DNA of 64,000 nucleotides. Origin: Azospirillum sp. 412522 (GTDB lineage: Bacteria; Pseudomonadota; Alphaproteobacteria; Azospirillales; Azospirillaceae). Every line of letters begins with the position of its first letter. The first letter of the stretch is position 1. Position numbers and translations under genes: made by a program. Below are positions 36,927 to 46,712 of the stretch, one piece after another. The stretch covers positions 1 to 64,000 of the forward strand of contig NZ_RWIJ01000028.1 in NCBI RefSeq assembly GCF_019805165.1, in the 5' to 3' direction. The notes beneath the pieces were generated by a model that saw nothing but the letters and a program-made list of their open reading frames with translations, was not told the origin of the DNA and ran no database searches.

Positions 36927-37532
36927 ATGCCTCGCTACTCGGGATCAGGTTATTCGGATGCGGACGGGACGGGCTGGCTGTCGGCGCGCGGGCTGGCGAT
37001 GATGGCCGGCGGGGCGGCGCTGGCGCTGGTGGCGAGCCGGCTGCTGCCGCCGGTGGTGGCGCAGCTGGCCGGCACCGCCCGCCATGCCGCCGGGCGCGAC
37101 GGCATCGATGCGCTGATCGACGACCACCGCCACATCCAGGCGTTGCTGGTCGAGATGGTACAGACCCCCATCGACGCGCCGGGCCACCGCACCCGGCTGC
37201 TGCTGCGGCTGAAGCGCCGGCTCGCCGCCCATGCGATGGCGGAAGAGGACGTGGTTTATCCGCTGCTGCACGAGGAGGCCCGCAAGGAGGAGGACGCCAA
37301 GCACCTCTACGGCGAGCATGCCGAGATCAAGATGCACCTCTTCACCCTGGAACAGACGCCGAAGGACGACCCGCGCTGGCTCGCCGTCGCGCTGGACCTG
37401 AAGCGCATCGTCGACGGCCATATCCGGCAGGAGGAGGAAATCGACTTCCCCGCCCTGCGCAACAGCCTGGACGACGGCCAGACCGCCATCATGTCCGGCG
37501 GAGTCGCCCGCGAAAAGGCACTGATCCTTTGA
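36927..37532 (+). CDS. Hemerythrin HHE domain protein
   Basis: The 201-residue protein has an N-terminal hydrophobic segment (about 20-45, LAMMAGGAALALVASRLLPPV) that may anchor it to the membrane, then a hemerythrin-like helical bundle. Likely di-iron ligands are in DDHRHIQALL, AAHAMAEEDVVYPLL, LYGEHAEIKMHL and DGHIRQEEEIDFPAL. Such proteins bind oxygen, NO or iron. AAGGAG lies 9 bases upstream of ATG 36927, fixing this start. It is followed after 102 bases by the zinc dehydrogenase. Confidence 0.88.
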   Translation: MPRYSGSGYSDADGTGWLSARGLAMMAGGAALALVASRLLPPVVAQLAGTARHAAGRDGIDALIDDHRHIQALLVEMVQTPIDAPGHRTRLLLRLKRRLAAHAMAEEDVVYPLLHEEARKEEDAKHLYGEHAEIKMHLFTLEQTPKDDPRWLAVALDLKRIVDGHIRQEEEIDFPALRNSLDDGQTAIMSGGVAREKALIL

Positions 37533-37634
37533 CTTTCCACCAAAGGTAAGGAGGCTTCCGGCGGCGGAACGCTCCGTCCGCCGGGCCTGTTGCCCCCCAG
37601 ACGACCGCAAGCGAGCCGCTGGGGAGAAGACTTC

Positions 37635-38807
37635 ATGAGAGCACTGGTCTGGCACGGCGCCAACGACATCCGCTGCGACACGGTCCCCGATCCGGAGATC
37701 GAGCACCCGCGCGACGCCATCGTCAAGGTGACGACCTGCGCCATCTGCGGCTCCGACCTGCACCTGCACGACAATGTCATGCCGGGCATGGAGAAGGGCG
37801 ACATCGTCGGCCATGAGTTCATGGGCGAGGTGATGGAGGTGGGGTCCGAGGCCAAGAGCGCGCTGAAGGTCGGCGAGCGGGTGGTGGTGCCCTTCACCAT
37901 CTGGTGCGGCGAATGCGACCAGTGCAAGCGCGGCAACTATTCGGTCTGCGAGCGCTCCAACCGCAACAAGGCAATGGCCGACAAGCTGTTCGGCCACACC
38001 ACCGCCGGGCTGTTCGGCTACACCCACCTGACCGGCGGCTATGCCGGCGGGCAGGCCGAATATGTTCGGGTGCCGATGGCCGACCGCACCCACATCAAGA
38101 TCCCCGGCGGGCTGACCGACGAACAGGTGCTGTTCCTCGGCGACATCTTCCCCACCGGCTGGCAGGCCGCTGCCCAATGCGACATCCAGCCGACCGACAC
38201 CGTGGCGATCTGGGGCTGCGGCCCGGTCGGGCAGATGACGATCCGCAGCGCCATCCTGCTCGGCGCCCGCCAAGTGATCGCCATCGACCGCGTGCCGGAA
38301 CGGCTGGCGATGGCCAAGGCCGGCGGCGCCATCACCATCGATTTCGAGGAGGAAAGCGTCGTCGAGCGGCTGAACGAGCTGACCGGCGGGAAGGGTCCCG
38401 AAAAGTGCATCGACGCCGTTGGCATGGAGGCGCACGCCACCGCTACGCTCGATTCGATGTACGACCGCGCCAAGCAGGCGCTGATGCTGGAATCGGACCG
38501 CGCCCATGTGCTGCGCGAGATGATCTATGTCTGCCGCCCGGCCGGCACGCTGTCGATCCCCGGCGTCTATGGCGGTCTGGTCGACAAGATGCCCTTCGGC
38601 ATGGCGATGAACAAGGGCCTGACCTGGCGCATGGGCCAGACCCACGTCAACCGCTGGACCGACGACCTGCTGAACCGGATCCAGGAAGGGCAGATCGACC
38701 CGTCCTTCGTCATCACCCACACCGTTCCGCTCGACCAGGGACCCGAGATGTACAAGACCTTCCGCGACAAGCGGGACGGTTGCATCAAGGTGGTCCTCAA
38801 GCCCTGA
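37635..38807 (+). CDS. Zinc-dependent alcohol dehydrogenase (formaldehyde dehydrogenase-like)
   Basis: The 390-residue enzyme is a medium-chain dehydrogenase. The catalytic zinc site is [14 protein letters not shown] plus GHEFMGEV, and the structural zinc site is [17 protein letters not shown] (four Cys). The NAD-binding [16 protein letters not shown] follows. The long insertion relative to liver enzymes and [18 protein letters not shown] matches the glutathione-independent formaldehyde/threonine-like subgroup common in rhizobia. The substrate is unknown. It starts a close series: the next gene is ten bases downstream. Confidence 0.92.
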   Translation: MRALVWHGANDIRCDTVPDPEIEHPRDAIVKVTTCAICGSDLHLHDNVMPGMEKGDIVGHEFMGEVMEVGSEAKSALKVGERVVVPFTIWCGECDQCKRGNYSVCERSNRNKAMADKLFGHTTAGLFGYTHLTGGYAGGQAEYVRVPMADRTHIKIPGGLTDEQVLFLGDIFPTGWQAAAQCDIQPTDTVAIWGCGPVGQMTIRSAILLGARQVIAIDRVPERLAMAKAGGAITIDFEEESVVERLNELTGGKGPEKCIDAVGMEAHATATLDSMYDRAKQALMLESDRAHVLREMIYVCRPAGTLSIPGVYGGLVDKMPFGMAMNKGLTWRMGQTHVNRWTDDLLNRIQEGQIDPSFVITHTVPLDQGPEMYKTFRDKRDGCIKVVLKP

Positions 38808-38817
38808 AGGTGACGTC

Positions 38818-39357
38818 ATGGCCTATTACGACCGCTCCTCGGCCGGAGACAACCTCGCCCGCGGGCTGGGCTGGTTCAGCATCGGTCTCGGCGTCGCCGA
38901 GCTGATGGCCGGCCGCAGCATCGCCCGCTGGATGGGGATGGAGGACAAGACCAACCTGATCCGCGCCTATGGCGTGCGGGAGATCACCGCCGGCGTCGGC
39001 CTGTTGGCGCTGGGCGATCCCAAGCCCTGGATCTGGAGCCGCATCGCCGGCGACGCCGTCGACATGGCGACCCTGGCCGCCGGCATGAAGGACAATCCGC
39101 GCGCCGGCAACGCCCGCATCGCCTTCGGCGCGGTGATGGCGGCGACGGCGCTGGACGTGGTCTGCGCCCAGAAGCTGCATCAGGAAGAGGCCTATTACCG
39201 CAGCCTGCCTGTGCCGGACTACAGCGACCGCAGCGGCTTCCCCCGCCCGGTCTCGGCCATGCGCGGCGCGGCCAGCGATGCGCCCGTCGGCGAGGACATG
39301 CGGACGCCGAAGATCCTGCGGTTCCAACCGGCGCAAAGCCAGTCCGCAAACTCCTGA
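38818..39357 (+). CDS. Small membrane protein often beside zinc dehydrogenases
   Basis: The 179-residue protein has three or four weak membrane helices (LARGLGWFSIGLGVAELMAG, REITAGVGLLALG, IAFGAVMAATALDVVCA). I do not assign a biochemical role; similar proteins are sometimes labelled cyclase/dehydrase and sit next to the same type of zinc dehydrogenase. The C-terminal 40 residues are soluble. It starts ten bases after the dehydrogenase with AGGTGACGTC upstream and ends six bases before the nitrilase-fold gene, so co-transcription is likely. Confidence 0.7.
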   Translation: MAYYDRSSAGDNLARGLGWFSIGLGVAELMAGRSIARWMGMEDKTNLIRAYGVREITAGVGLLALGDPKPWIWSRIAGDAVDMATLAAGMKDNPRAGNARIAFGAVMAATALDVVCAQKLHQEEAYYRSLPVPDYSDRSGFPRPVSAMRGAASDAPVGEDMRTPKILRFQPAQSQSANS

Positions 39358-39363
39358 CGAGAG

Positions 39364-40857
39364 ATGCAGCATCCGGCCGACCTCTTCATGGAGCTGTGGC
39401 GCCGGTTGCAGGCGCGCCGCGACGAGGTCCGCACCCTGGCCCAAGGGCTGGAGGCGGACCACGCCCGCGCCGGACGGCTGGCGGACGAGGCGGCGGAGCG
39501 CCTGCGGCACGGCGTTCCGGCGCTGGAGGACTGGACCGGATCGTGGTTGGACCGAATACTGGCGGCGGCGCAGGCGATCGACGCATGGTTCGCGCCGCTG
39601 GTCTCCCGCTACGATTTCCGGGCCGACGCCCCTCTTCCGGCCGAGCGGTTGGAGGCGCGGCGCCGGCTGAACCGTGACGGGCGCTTCAATGCCGATCCGG
39701 CCGACGGGCAGCTGATCCTGCGCCCCGGCCTGCTCGCCCGCGCGATGAACATCCGCGAGACGGCGCCACCGGGAAGCGATCCCGACGCGTTCGATCCCGT
39801 CGATCTGTTCACGAACCTGCTCGTCGTGCCGCCGTTCCTGACCATCGGGGCAGAGCGCGAAGGCGATTCGGAACGGCGCATCGCGGTGGAGTATCGGCGC
39901 CTCGCCATGGTGTCCGACCAGGACCCGGGCGATCCCGCTTGGAAACCCGTCATCGGGGTCGTTCCGCTGGCGGAGGCAGAGGACGACCTCGCCATCCATC
40001 AATTCCGCCGCGACGGCGAGGACTGGTACGACCCCGCCCCACGCGACGTGAGCCGCCGCGCCGCCGACGCCGTCGCCGGGCTGGCCGCAAGGGGGGCCAA
40101 CTTCATCCTGTTCCCCGAGGTTTCCGCCGGACCCGAAACCGTGTCCGCGATCCAGCAGGCCCTGCGCGCCCAGGCGGTGGGCGGCCCGATCCGCTACGCT
40201 TTGGTGGGCGTGAGGGAGGTGGTGGCCGGCAGGCCGCGCAACCGGGCGATCCTGCTCGACCGCTGCGGCCGGATGGCCGGCAGCCAGACCAAGCTGCATT
40301 GCTGGGACCTCGACGGCGACCAGTGCCGCTCCTACGACCTGCGCGACCGCAATGGCCGGCTGCTGGACTGCGCACGCGAAGACATCGGGACCGGCGACCG
40401 CTTCACCCTATTCGACCTGCCCGACCTCGGCCGGCTCGCCGTCGCCATCTGCGAGGATCTGGGGCGGACGGAACCCAGCGCCTGGATCGCGTCCGGCATG
40501 ATGGTCGACTGGCTGGTCACCCCGGTGATGGACAGCGGACTGACCACCGAACGCTGGCAGGCGAAGGAGGGAGGCGAATCCTCGCGCGCCGGTTCTTGCC
40601 GGGTGATCGTCGCCAACAGCATGGCACTGTCACACCGCTTCAACCGCTATTGCCGCACCAACGGCGAAGAGGACATGGTGATCGAGGACTGCGGCGTGGC
40701 CCTGCTGTTCCAGCCGCGGGCGAGCCAGGCCGGCGCCCCCCACATCGCCTGCCTGACGCTGCCGCTGTCGGATCCGGCACCCGGCTATGTCTGCGCCCGC
40801 TGGACGCCGGGCGACTGGCCGGCCTTGTCGGGTCCCGAATCGGAGGGGGGCGAATGA
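39364..40857 (+). CDS. Carbon-nitrogen hydrolase (nitrilase superfamily) with N-terminal extension
   Basis: The 497-residue protein has a 200-residue N-terminal region of unknown fold, then a nitrilase-fold domain. The full catalytic triad is present: Glu252 in NFILFPEVSAG, Lys310 in SQTKLHCWD, and Cys363 in VAICEDLG. Later segments (VIVANSMALSHRFNRYCRTNGEED) match substrate-loop regions. It should cleave an amide or nitrile in an unknown substrate. Ordinary nitrilases are about 280-330 residues, so the extension is atypical. The stop overlaps the next start (ATGA), so it is coupled to the winged-helix protein. Confidence 0.85.
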   Translation: MQHPADLFMELWRRLQARRDEVRTLAQGLEADHARAGRLADEAAERLRHGVPALEDWTGSWLDRILAAAQAIDAWFAPLVSRYDFRADAPLPAERLEARRRLNRDGRFNADPADGQLILRPGLLARAMNIRETAPPGSDPDAFDPVDLFTNLLVVPPFLTIGAEREGDSERRIAVEYRRLAMVSDQDPGDPAWKPVIGVVPLAEAEDDLAIHQFRRDGEDWYDPAPRDVSRRAADAVAGLAARGANFILFPEVSAGPETVSAIQQALRAQAVGGPIRYALVGVREVVAGRPRNRAILLDRCGRMAGSQTKLHCWDLDGDQCRSYDLRDRNGRLLDCAREDIGTGDRFTLFDLPDLGRLAVAICEDLGRTEPSAWIASGMMVDWLVTPVMDSGLTTERWQAKEGGESSRAGSCRVIVANSMALSHRFNRYCRTNGEEDMVIEDCGVALLFQPRASQAGAPHIACLTLPLSDPAPGYVCARWTPGDWPALSGPESEGGE

Positions 40858-41357
40858 ACGCGCTCGACCTGGCCCTTCAAAGAGTGGGCGATGATCTGCT
40901 CGACGCTATCGGCCGGCAGGACTGGGCGGTCGCGGATGCGGAGTTGGAGACCTTGGCGCAGGAGGCGGTCGCCGCGACGGTGGCGAACCGAAGGGATGAG
41001 CTCGCCGCCCTCGCACGGGTTGCCGCCCGCTGTCACACGGCGCTGTCCCTGCGCGACGATCCTGGCGGTGAGGACATGCACCGACTCGGGCAGTTGCGTG
41101 CGCTCGCGGTGATGATCGCCGCCGCCCGCGGCCGGACTCCGCCGCGCCCGGCCGAGTCGCTGGCCGCATCCGGCACAGCGGGCGCCGCGGTTCTGGCGGC
41201 GCTGGAGAGCGGCCCACAGACCTGCCCCGCCCTGGTCGAGGCGACCGGGCTGTCGGCCGAACAGGTCGGCGGCGCCCTGCCGGAACTGCGCGCCGCCGGC
41301 CTCATCCGCTCCTGGCCGGCCGGGCGGCTGACCGTCAACGCGCTTCGATCCAGCTGA
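40854..41357 (+). CDS. Small protein with C-terminal winged-helix domain, coupled to the nitrilase-fold gene
   Basis: The 167-residue product has a helical N-terminal half (MNALDLALQRVGDDLLDAI and an Ala-rich stretch) and a C-terminal winged helix (about 105-165) with VLAALESGPQTCPALVEATG and VGGALPELRAAGLIRSW. It may bind DNA or RNA, or act as a protein partner of the upstream enzyme. No family name is recognised. The ATGA overlap with the nitrilase-fold gene implies stoichiometric expression. It ends 30 bases before the CCCTCTCCC hairpin shared with the convergent MHS transporter. Confidence 0.72.
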   Translation: MNALDLALQRVGDDLLDAIGRQDWAVADAELETLAQEAVAATVANRRDELAALARVAARCHTALSLRDDPGGEDMHRLGQLRALAVMIAAARGRTPPRPAESLAASGTAGAAVLAALESGPQTCPALVEATGLSAEQVGGALPELRAAGLIRSWPAGRLTVNALRSS

Positions 41358-41386
41358 AGCCAAGCAATCACCCATCGCGACAAACG

Positions 41387-41409
41387 CCCTCTCCCGGGAC
41401 GGGAGAGGG
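41387..41409. repeat. CCCTCTCCC hairpin repeat, copy 2 (bidirectional terminator candidate)
   Basis: CCCTCTCCCG (41387-41396) pairs perfectly with CGGGAGAGGG (41400-41409) across a three-base loop. It lies between the winged-helix gene (ends 41357) and the convergent MHS transporter (ends 41436). Confidence 0.8.
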
Positions 41410-41435
41410 AATTCTCGGCGGGCGGATATCCTCCG

Positions 41436-42746
41436 TCAGGACGACAGCGTCTTGTTGATCTTCAAGGCCAGCAGCGTGCAGACCGCCCCCGACAGCAGGT
41501 AGAGGCCGGACGCGATCAGCCCGAAATGGCTGGACAGGAACAAGGCGACGAAGGGCGCGAAGCCGGCGCCGAACAGCCAGGCCAGATCGGAGGTCATCGC
41601 CGATCCGGTGTAGCGGTATTGCTGGCTGAAGCCCGACGCCACCGAGCCCGACGACTGGCCGAAGGACAGGCCGAGGATGACGAAGCCCAGCACCATGAAC
41701 ACCAGCTCGCCGACCTTGCCGGCGTCGAGCAGCATCGGGGCGAAGCCGCTGAACACCGCGATCGCCGCGGCGCAGGTGCCGAGCAGCGTCCGCCGCCCGA
41801 CGCGGTCGGCGATATAGCCCGAGGCGACGATGGCGACGACGCCGAAGGCGGCGGCGATCACCTCGATCACCAGGAAGGCGCCGGTCTCCTGATTGGCGTT
41901 CAGGAAGATCCAGGATAGCGGGAAGACGGTGACCATGTGGAACAGGGCGAAGCTCGCCAGCGGGGCGAAGGCGCCGATCACCACGCGCTTGCCTTCCACC
42001 TGCAGCGTCTCCACCACGGGGGCGGGCTGCAGCTCGCGGTTCACGAACAGGCGCTCGAACTCCGGCGTCTGGACGAGTCGCAGGCGGGAGAACAGGGCCA
42101 CCACGTTGATGGCGAAGGCGACGAAGAAGGGATAGCGCCAGCCCCAGGCGAAGAAATCCTCCGCCGACAGGCTGTTGACCATGTAGGCGAACAGGCCGCT
42201 CGCCACGATCAGGCCGATGGGCGCGCCCAGCTGCGGGATCATGGCGTACCAGCCGCGCCGGTTCTCCGGCGCGTTCATCGCCAGGAGCGAGGCCAGCCCG
42301 TCCCAGGTGCCGCCCAGCGCCACGCCCTGCCCGATGCGGGAAAGGGCCAGCAGCCATGCGGCAGCGACGCCGATGGCCTCGTAGTCCGGCAGGAAGGCCA
42401 GCGCCACTGTGGAGATGCCCAGCAGGAACAGGGCGATGGTCAGCTTGGCGCTGCGCCCGTAGCTCTCGTCGATGGCCATGAATATGAAGGTGCCGATCGG
42501 TCGCGCGACGAAGGCCAGCGCGAAGATGGCGAAGGACCAAAGCGTCCCGGTCAGCGGATCGACATAGGGGAACACCAGCTTCGGGAAAACGATCACGGAA
42601 GCGATGGCGTAAACGAAGAAGTCGAAAAACTCGGAGGTCCGGCCAATGATCACGCCGATGGCGATCTCTCCGGGATTGATCCCGTGATGCCGTGCGTTCA
42701 CCAGCCTCGCATCCCGTTCAACGGCCGCAATCGATGAAGTCGTCAT
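41436..42746 (-). CDS. MHS family MFS transporter
   Basis: The 436-residue permease has twelve membrane helices and metabolite:H+ symporter signatures: EFFDFFVYAIASVIVFPKLVFP at helix 1, FVARPIGTFIFMAIDESYGR in loop 2-3, and LSRIGQGVALGGTWDG. MHS carriers take up organic acids, betaines or proline; the substrate is not evident. It is divergent from cyoA, and the operator-like palindrome at 42845 lies 99 bases upstream of its ATG, so joint control is possible. Confidence 0.9.
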   Translation of the reverse strand: MTTSSIAAVERDARLVNARHHGINPGEIAIGVIIGRTSEFFDFFVYAIASVIVFPKLVFPYVDPLTGTLWSFAIFALAFVARPIGTFIFMAIDESYGRSAKLTIALFLLGISTVALAFLPDYEAIGVAAAWLLALSRIGQGVALGGTWDGLASLLAMNAPENRRGWYAMIPQLGAPIGLIVASGLFAYMVNSLSAEDFFAWGWRYPFFVAFAINVVALFSRLRLVQTPEFERLFVNRELQPAPVVETLQVEGKRVVIGAFAPLASFALFHMVTVFPLSWIFLNANQETGAFLVIEVIAAAFGVVAIVASGYIADRVGRRTLLGTCAAAIAVFSGFAPMLLDAGKVGELVFMVLGFVILGLSFGQSSGSVASGFSQQYRYTGSAMTSDLAWLFGAGFAPFVALFLSSHFGLIASGLYLLSGAVCTLLALKINKTLSS

Positions 42747-42844
42747 ATCGGCCCCGGCTGCGTAATTTCGCTTGCGATGATCCGCAGATCATACAATATG
42801 TCACCGCAACAGTCGGTGATCTGTCAAGCACGCAGGAGTCGGGG

Positions 42845-42865
42845 CATTGGACAAATTGTCCAATG
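42845..42865. promoter_or_regulatory. 21-bp perfect palindrome upstream of cyoA
   Basis: CATTGGACAA (42845-42854), one central A, and TTGTCCAATG (42856-42865) form a perfect palindrome. TTGTCC (42856-42861) with a 16-base spacer to TATGGG (42878-42883) could be the cyoA -35 and -10, so a bound regulator would block the promoter. The regulator is not identified. The site is also inside the divergent region shared with the MHS transporter. Confidence 0.65.
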
Positions 42866-42927
42866 TCGCCGCTGGGGTATGGGCGCTAGCTGTCTCCCCA
42901 AAGCAAACCTTGGATACAGGTCCTGCC

Positions 42928-44037
42928 TTGAGCCGTTATCGCGCAATCGCCCTGCTGCCAGTGATGGCAGCGTTGAGTGGCTGCAACCTGGTCGTGCTGA
43001 ACCCGGCCGGCGACGTTGCAAGCCAGCAGGGTGACCTTGTGGTCATCTCCACCCTGCTGATGCTTCTGATCATCGTCCCGGTCATGGCGCTTACCGTGCT
43101 GTTCGCCTGGCGTTACCGTCAGTCCAATAACACGGCCCGCTACGAACCGGACTGGGACCATTCGACGCAGCTGGAACTGGTGATCTGGGCCGCCCCGCTG
43201 CTGATCATCATCTGCCTGGGTGCCATCACCTGGGTCACCACCCACAAGCTCGACCCCTACCGGCCGCTCGACCGCATCGCGTCGGACAAGCCGCTTCCCG
43301 CCGGCGCCAAGCCGCTGGAGGTCCAGGTGGTGGCGCTCGACTGGAAATGGCTGTTCGTCTATCCGGAATACGGCATCGCGTCGGTGAACGAGATGGCGGC
43401 CCCGGTCGACCGGCAGATCCGCTTCAGCCTGACCGCCTCGTCGGTGATGAACGCCTTCTACGTTCCGGCGCTGGCGGGCATGATCTACACCATGCCGGGC
43501 ATGGAGACGAAGCTCCACGCCGTGATCAACGAGCCGGGGACCTACAAGGGCTTCTCGTCCAACTACAGCGGCGCCGGCTTCTCGCACATGCGCTTCAACT
43601 TCCTCGGCCTGTCGAACCAGGATTTCGACGGCTGGGTGTCCAAGGTGAAGTCGGCCGGCGGCTCGCTCGACCGCAACGCCTATCTGGCGCTGGAGAAGCC
43701 GAGCGAGGCCGTTCCGGTCCAGCATTTCGGCACCGTCGATCCGAAGCTGTTCAACGCCGTGGTGAACCTGTGCGTGCGTCCCGGCACCATGTGCATGAGC
43801 GACATGGCCGCCATCGACCGCGCGGGCGGGCTGAACGCCGGCGGCAAGGCCGCGGCCGACGCCATCCTGCGGGCCAACACGCTGGCCGGCTTCCCGGACA
43901 CGCAGCCGACCGGCCTGTGCACCGTCGCCGAGGCGGTTGAAGCCGCCGCAAATTCGGGCGCCGTGCAGCGCCCCACCGTCACGCCGATCAGCGCGTCCGC
44001 CTCCCCGGCCGGGCCGCAGCGGCTGGCCAATCCCTGA
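42928..44037 (+). CDS. cyoA: Cytochrome bo3 ubiquinol oxidase subunit II
   Basis: The 369-residue lipoprotein begins at TTG 42928, giving [19 protein letters not shown] with a lipobox and Cys19 as lipidation site. AGG lies 8 bases upstream. No in-frame ATG exists before the signal sequence, and TTG at 42847 lies inside the palindrome. Two membrane helices follow (about 37-60 and 85-105), then a cupredoxin domain with [21 protein letters not shown] and [16 protein letters not shown]. It lacks the CuA ligands, marking it as quinol- rather than cytochrome-c-oxidising. It is followed 14 bases later by cyoB. Confidence 0.93.
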   Translation: MSRYRAIALLPVMAALSGCNLVVLNPAGDVASQQGDLVVISTLLMLLIIVPVMALTVLFAWRYRQSNNTARYEPDWDHSTQLELVIWAAPLLIIICLGAITWVTTHKLDPYRPLDRIASDKPLPAGAKPLEVQVVALDWKWLFVYPEYGIASVNEMAAPVDRQIRFSLTASSVMNAFYVPALAGMIYTMPGMETKLHAVINEPGTYKGFSSNYSGAGFSHMRFNFLGLSNQDFDGWVSKVKSAGGSLDRNAYLALEKPSEAVPVQHFGTVDPKLFNAVVNLCVRPGTMCMSDMAAIDRAGGLNAGGKAAADAILRANTLAGFPDTQPTGLCTVAEAVEAAANSGAVQRPTVTPISASASPAGPQRLANP

Positions 44038-44051
44038 TTGGGCACACCGGC

Positions 44052-46049
44052 ATGCTTGAGACACTGACGACCTTCCTCTTCGGGCGCCTCAGCCTGGAGT
44101 CCTTCCCCTATCACGAGCCGATCGTCGTCGCGACCTTCTTCGCGGTGCTGCTCGGCGGCATCGCGCTGGTCGCCGCCCTCAGCTATTTCAAGCTGTGGGG
44201 CTATCTGTGGACGGAGTGGTTCACCACCGTCGACCACAAGCGCATCGGCATCATGTACATGATCCTGGGCCTGATCATGCTGCTGCGCGGCTTCGCCGAC
44301 GCCATCATGATGCGCGCCCAGCAGGCCATCGCCTTCAACGGCAGCGAGGGCTATCTCAACTCGCACCACTTCGATCAGGTCTTCACCGCCCACGGCGTGA
44401 TCATGATCTTCTTCGTCGCGATGCCGTTCGTGACGGGGCTGATGAACTATGTCGTGCCGCTGCAGATCGGCGCGCGCGACGTGTCCTTCCCGTTCCTGAA
44501 CAATTTCAGCTTCTGGATGACCGTCGGCGGCGCCGTGCTGATCATGGCCTCGCTGTTCATCGGCGAGTTCGCCCGCACCGGCTGGCTGGCCTATCCGCCC
44601 TTGTCGGGGCTGGAGGCCAGCCCGGACGTCGGCGTCGATTACTATATCTGGGCCTTGCAGGTGGCCGGCGTCGGAACGACGCTGTCGGGCATCAACCTGA
44701 TCTGCACGATCATCAAGATGCGCGCGCCGGGCATGACCATGATGAAGATGCCGGTCTTCACCTGGACCTCGCTCTGCACCAACGTCCTGATCGTCGCCTC
44801 CTTCCCGATCCTGACCGCCGTGCTGGTTTTGCTGTCGCTGGACCGCTATGTCGGCACGCACTTCTTCACGAGCGACATGGGCGGCAACCCCATGATGTAC
44901 GTGAACCTGATCTGGATCTGGGGCCATCCGGAAGTCTACATCCTGATCCTGCCGTGCTTCGGCATCTTCTCGGAAGTGACCTCCACCTTCACCGGCAAGA
45001 AGCTGTTCGGCTACACCTCGATGGTCTACGCGACCGTCGTCATCACCATCCTGTCCTACCTGGTGTGGCTGCACCACTTCTTCACCATGGGCTCCGGCGC
45101 CAGCGTGAACTCGTTCTTCGGCATCACGACGATGATCATCTCGATCCCGACGGGTGCGAAGATCTTCAACTGGCTGTTCACCATGTACCGCGGCCGCATC
45201 CGGTTCGAGCTGCCGATGATGTGGACGATCGCCTTCATGCTGACCTTCGTCATCGGCGGCATGACCGGCGTGCTGCTGGCGGTGCCGCCGGCCGACTTCG
45301 TCCTGCACAACAGCCTGTTCCTGATCGCCCACTTCCACAACGTCATCATCGGCGGCGTGCTGTTCGGCCTGTTCGCCGGCATCTACTACTGGTGGCCGAA
45401 GGCCTTCGGCTTCCGCCTCGACCCGTTCTGGGGCAAGATGTCCTTCTGGTTCTGGGTGATCGGCTTCTACTTCGCCTTCATGCCGCTCTACGTCCTGGGC
45501 CTGATGGGCGTCACCCGCCGCCTGCGCGTGTTCGAGGATCCGTCGCTGCAGATCTGGTTCCAGATCGCCGCCTTCGGCGCCGTCCTGATCGCGCTCGGCA
45601 TCGGGTCCTTCCTGATCCAGATCGCCGTCAGCATCCTGAAGCGCAAGCAGTTGGTCGACGTCAGCGGCGACCCGTGGCACGGCCGCACCCTGGAATGGGC
45701 GACCTCCTCGCCGCCGCCGGGCTACAACTTCGCCTTCACCCCGGTCATCCACGACAACGATGCCTGGTGGGACATGAAGAAGCGCGGCTATGCCCGTCCG
45801 CTGGAAGGCTTCCGTCCCATCCACATGCCGAGCAACACCGGCGCCGGCATCATCCTGGCCGGCATCAGCACGGCGCTCGGCTTCGCGATGATCTGGCACA
45901 TCTGGTGGCTGGCGGCGGTGAGCTTCATCGGCCTGCTGGTGGTCGCCATCGGCCATACCTTCAACTACAACCGCGACTTCCACATCCCGGTGGATGAGGT
46001 GGTGCGGACCGAGAACGAGCGGACCCGTCTGCTCTCCGGACAGGTGTAA
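44052..46049 (+). CDS. cyoB: Cytochrome bo3 ubiquinol oxidase subunit I
   Basis: The 665-residue subunit carries heme b, heme o and CuB. Quinol-site residues match E. coli Cyo[17 protein letters not shown] (Arg, Asp) and [17 protein letters not shown] (His, Gln and a heme ligand His). CuB ligands are in [13 protein letters not shown] with the His-Tyr cross-link motif, WLHHFFTMG, and the heme-binding [11 protein letters not shown]. It pumps protons while reducing oxygen to water. Length equals E. coli CyoB (663). It lies 14 bases after cyoA and three bases before cyoC. Confidence 0.98.
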   Translation: MLETLTTFLFGRLSLESFPYHEPIVVATFFAVLLGGIALVAALSYFKLWGYLWTEWFTTVDHKRIGIMYMILGLIMLLRGFADAIMMRAQQAIAFNGSEGYLNSHHFDQVFTAHGVIMIFFVAMPFVTGLMNYVVPLQIGARDVSFPFLNNFSFWMTVGGAVLIMASLFIGEFARTGWLAYPPLSGLEASPDVGVDYYIWALQVAGVGTTLSGINLICTIIKMRAPGMTMMKMPVFTWTSLCTNVLIVASFPILTAVLVLLSLDRYVGTHFFTSDMGGNPMMYVNLIWIWGHPEVYILILPCFGIFSEVTSTFTGKKLFGYTSMVYATVVITILSYLVWLHHFFTMGSGASVNSFFGITTMIISIPTGAKIFNWLFTMYRGRIRFELPMMWTIAFMLTFVIGGMTGVLLAVPPADFVLHNSLFLIAHFHNVIIGGVLFGLFAGIYYWWPKAFGFRLDPFWGKMSFWFWVIGFYFAFMPLYVLGLMGVTRRLRVFEDPSLQIWFQIAAFGAVLIALGIGSFLIQIAVSILKRKQLVDVSGDPWHGRTLEWATSSPPPGYNFAFTPVIHDNDAWWDMKKRGYARPLEGFRPIHMPSNTGAGIILAGISTALGFAMIWHIWWLAAVSFIGLLVVAIGHTFNYNRDFHIPVDEVVRTENERTRLLSGQV

Positions 46050-46052
46050 AGC

Positions 46053-46712
46053 ATGACGACGACCGTTGAGGCCATGCACGGCAGCCACGCAGGGCACGAC
46101 ACCCCGCGCGGCGCCACCCCGCCCGTCTTCTATGTCAGGGACGAGCACGCCCACGAAGCCGCCAGCACCGCGCTGGGCTTCTGGATCTACCTGATGAGCG
46201 ACTGCCTCATCTTCGCGGTGCTGTTCGCGACCTACGGCGTGCTGGGCGCCAGCTACGCCGGCGGCCCGACGGCGAAGGAGCTGTTCGACCTGCCGCTGGT
46301 GGCGCTGAACACCTCCATGCTGCTGCTGTCCTCCATCACCTACGGCTTCGCCATGCTGGCGATGGAGAAGGGCCGCACCGCCCAGACCCAGGGCTGGCTG
46401 GCGATCACGCTGCTGTTCGGCCTCGCCTTCCTCGGCATCGAGCTGTACGAGTTCGCCCACCTGATCCACGAGGGCGCCGGCCCGTGGCGCAGCGCCTTCC
46501 TGTCGGCCTTCTTCACGCTGGTCGGCACCCACGGTCTGCACGTCACCTTCGGCAGCGTGTGGCTGGTGACGCTGATGGTCCAGGTCGCCCGCCGCGGCCT
46601 GATCCCGGCCAACCGCCGGCGCCTGATGTGCCTCAGCATGTTCTGGCACTTCCTGGACGTCATCTGGATCGGCGTCTTCACCTACGTCTATCTGATGGGA
46701 GCGCTGCGATGA
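46053..46712 (+). CDS. cyoC: Cytochrome bo3 ubiquinol oxidase subunit III
   Basis: The 219-residue subunit has five membrane helices, including [24 protein letters not shown] and [22 protein letters not shown], with [13 protein letters not shown] as the subunit III motif. It supports assembly and proton uptake of the oxidase. Its His-bearing N-terminus ([13 protein letters not shown]) is a little longer than usual. The stop overlaps the cyoD start as ATGA. Confidence 0.97.
   Translation: MTTTVEAMHGSHAGHDTPRGATPPVFYVRDEHAHEAASTALGFWIYLMSDCLIFAVLFATYGVLGASYAGGPTAKELFDLPLVALNTSMLLLSSITYGFAMLAMEKGRTAQTQGWLAITLLFGLAFLGIELYEFAHLIHEGAGPWRSAFLSAFFTLVGTHGLHVTFGSVWLVTLMVQVARRGLIPANRRRLMCLSMFWHFLDVIWIGVFTYVYLMGALR

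Noticed and set aside
36927-41357. Defence island
   Set aside because: Only the nitrilase/winged-helix pair is unusual; hemerythrin, dehydrogenase and membrane protein neighbours are metabolic, and no nuclease, reverse transcriptase or mobile gene was seen.
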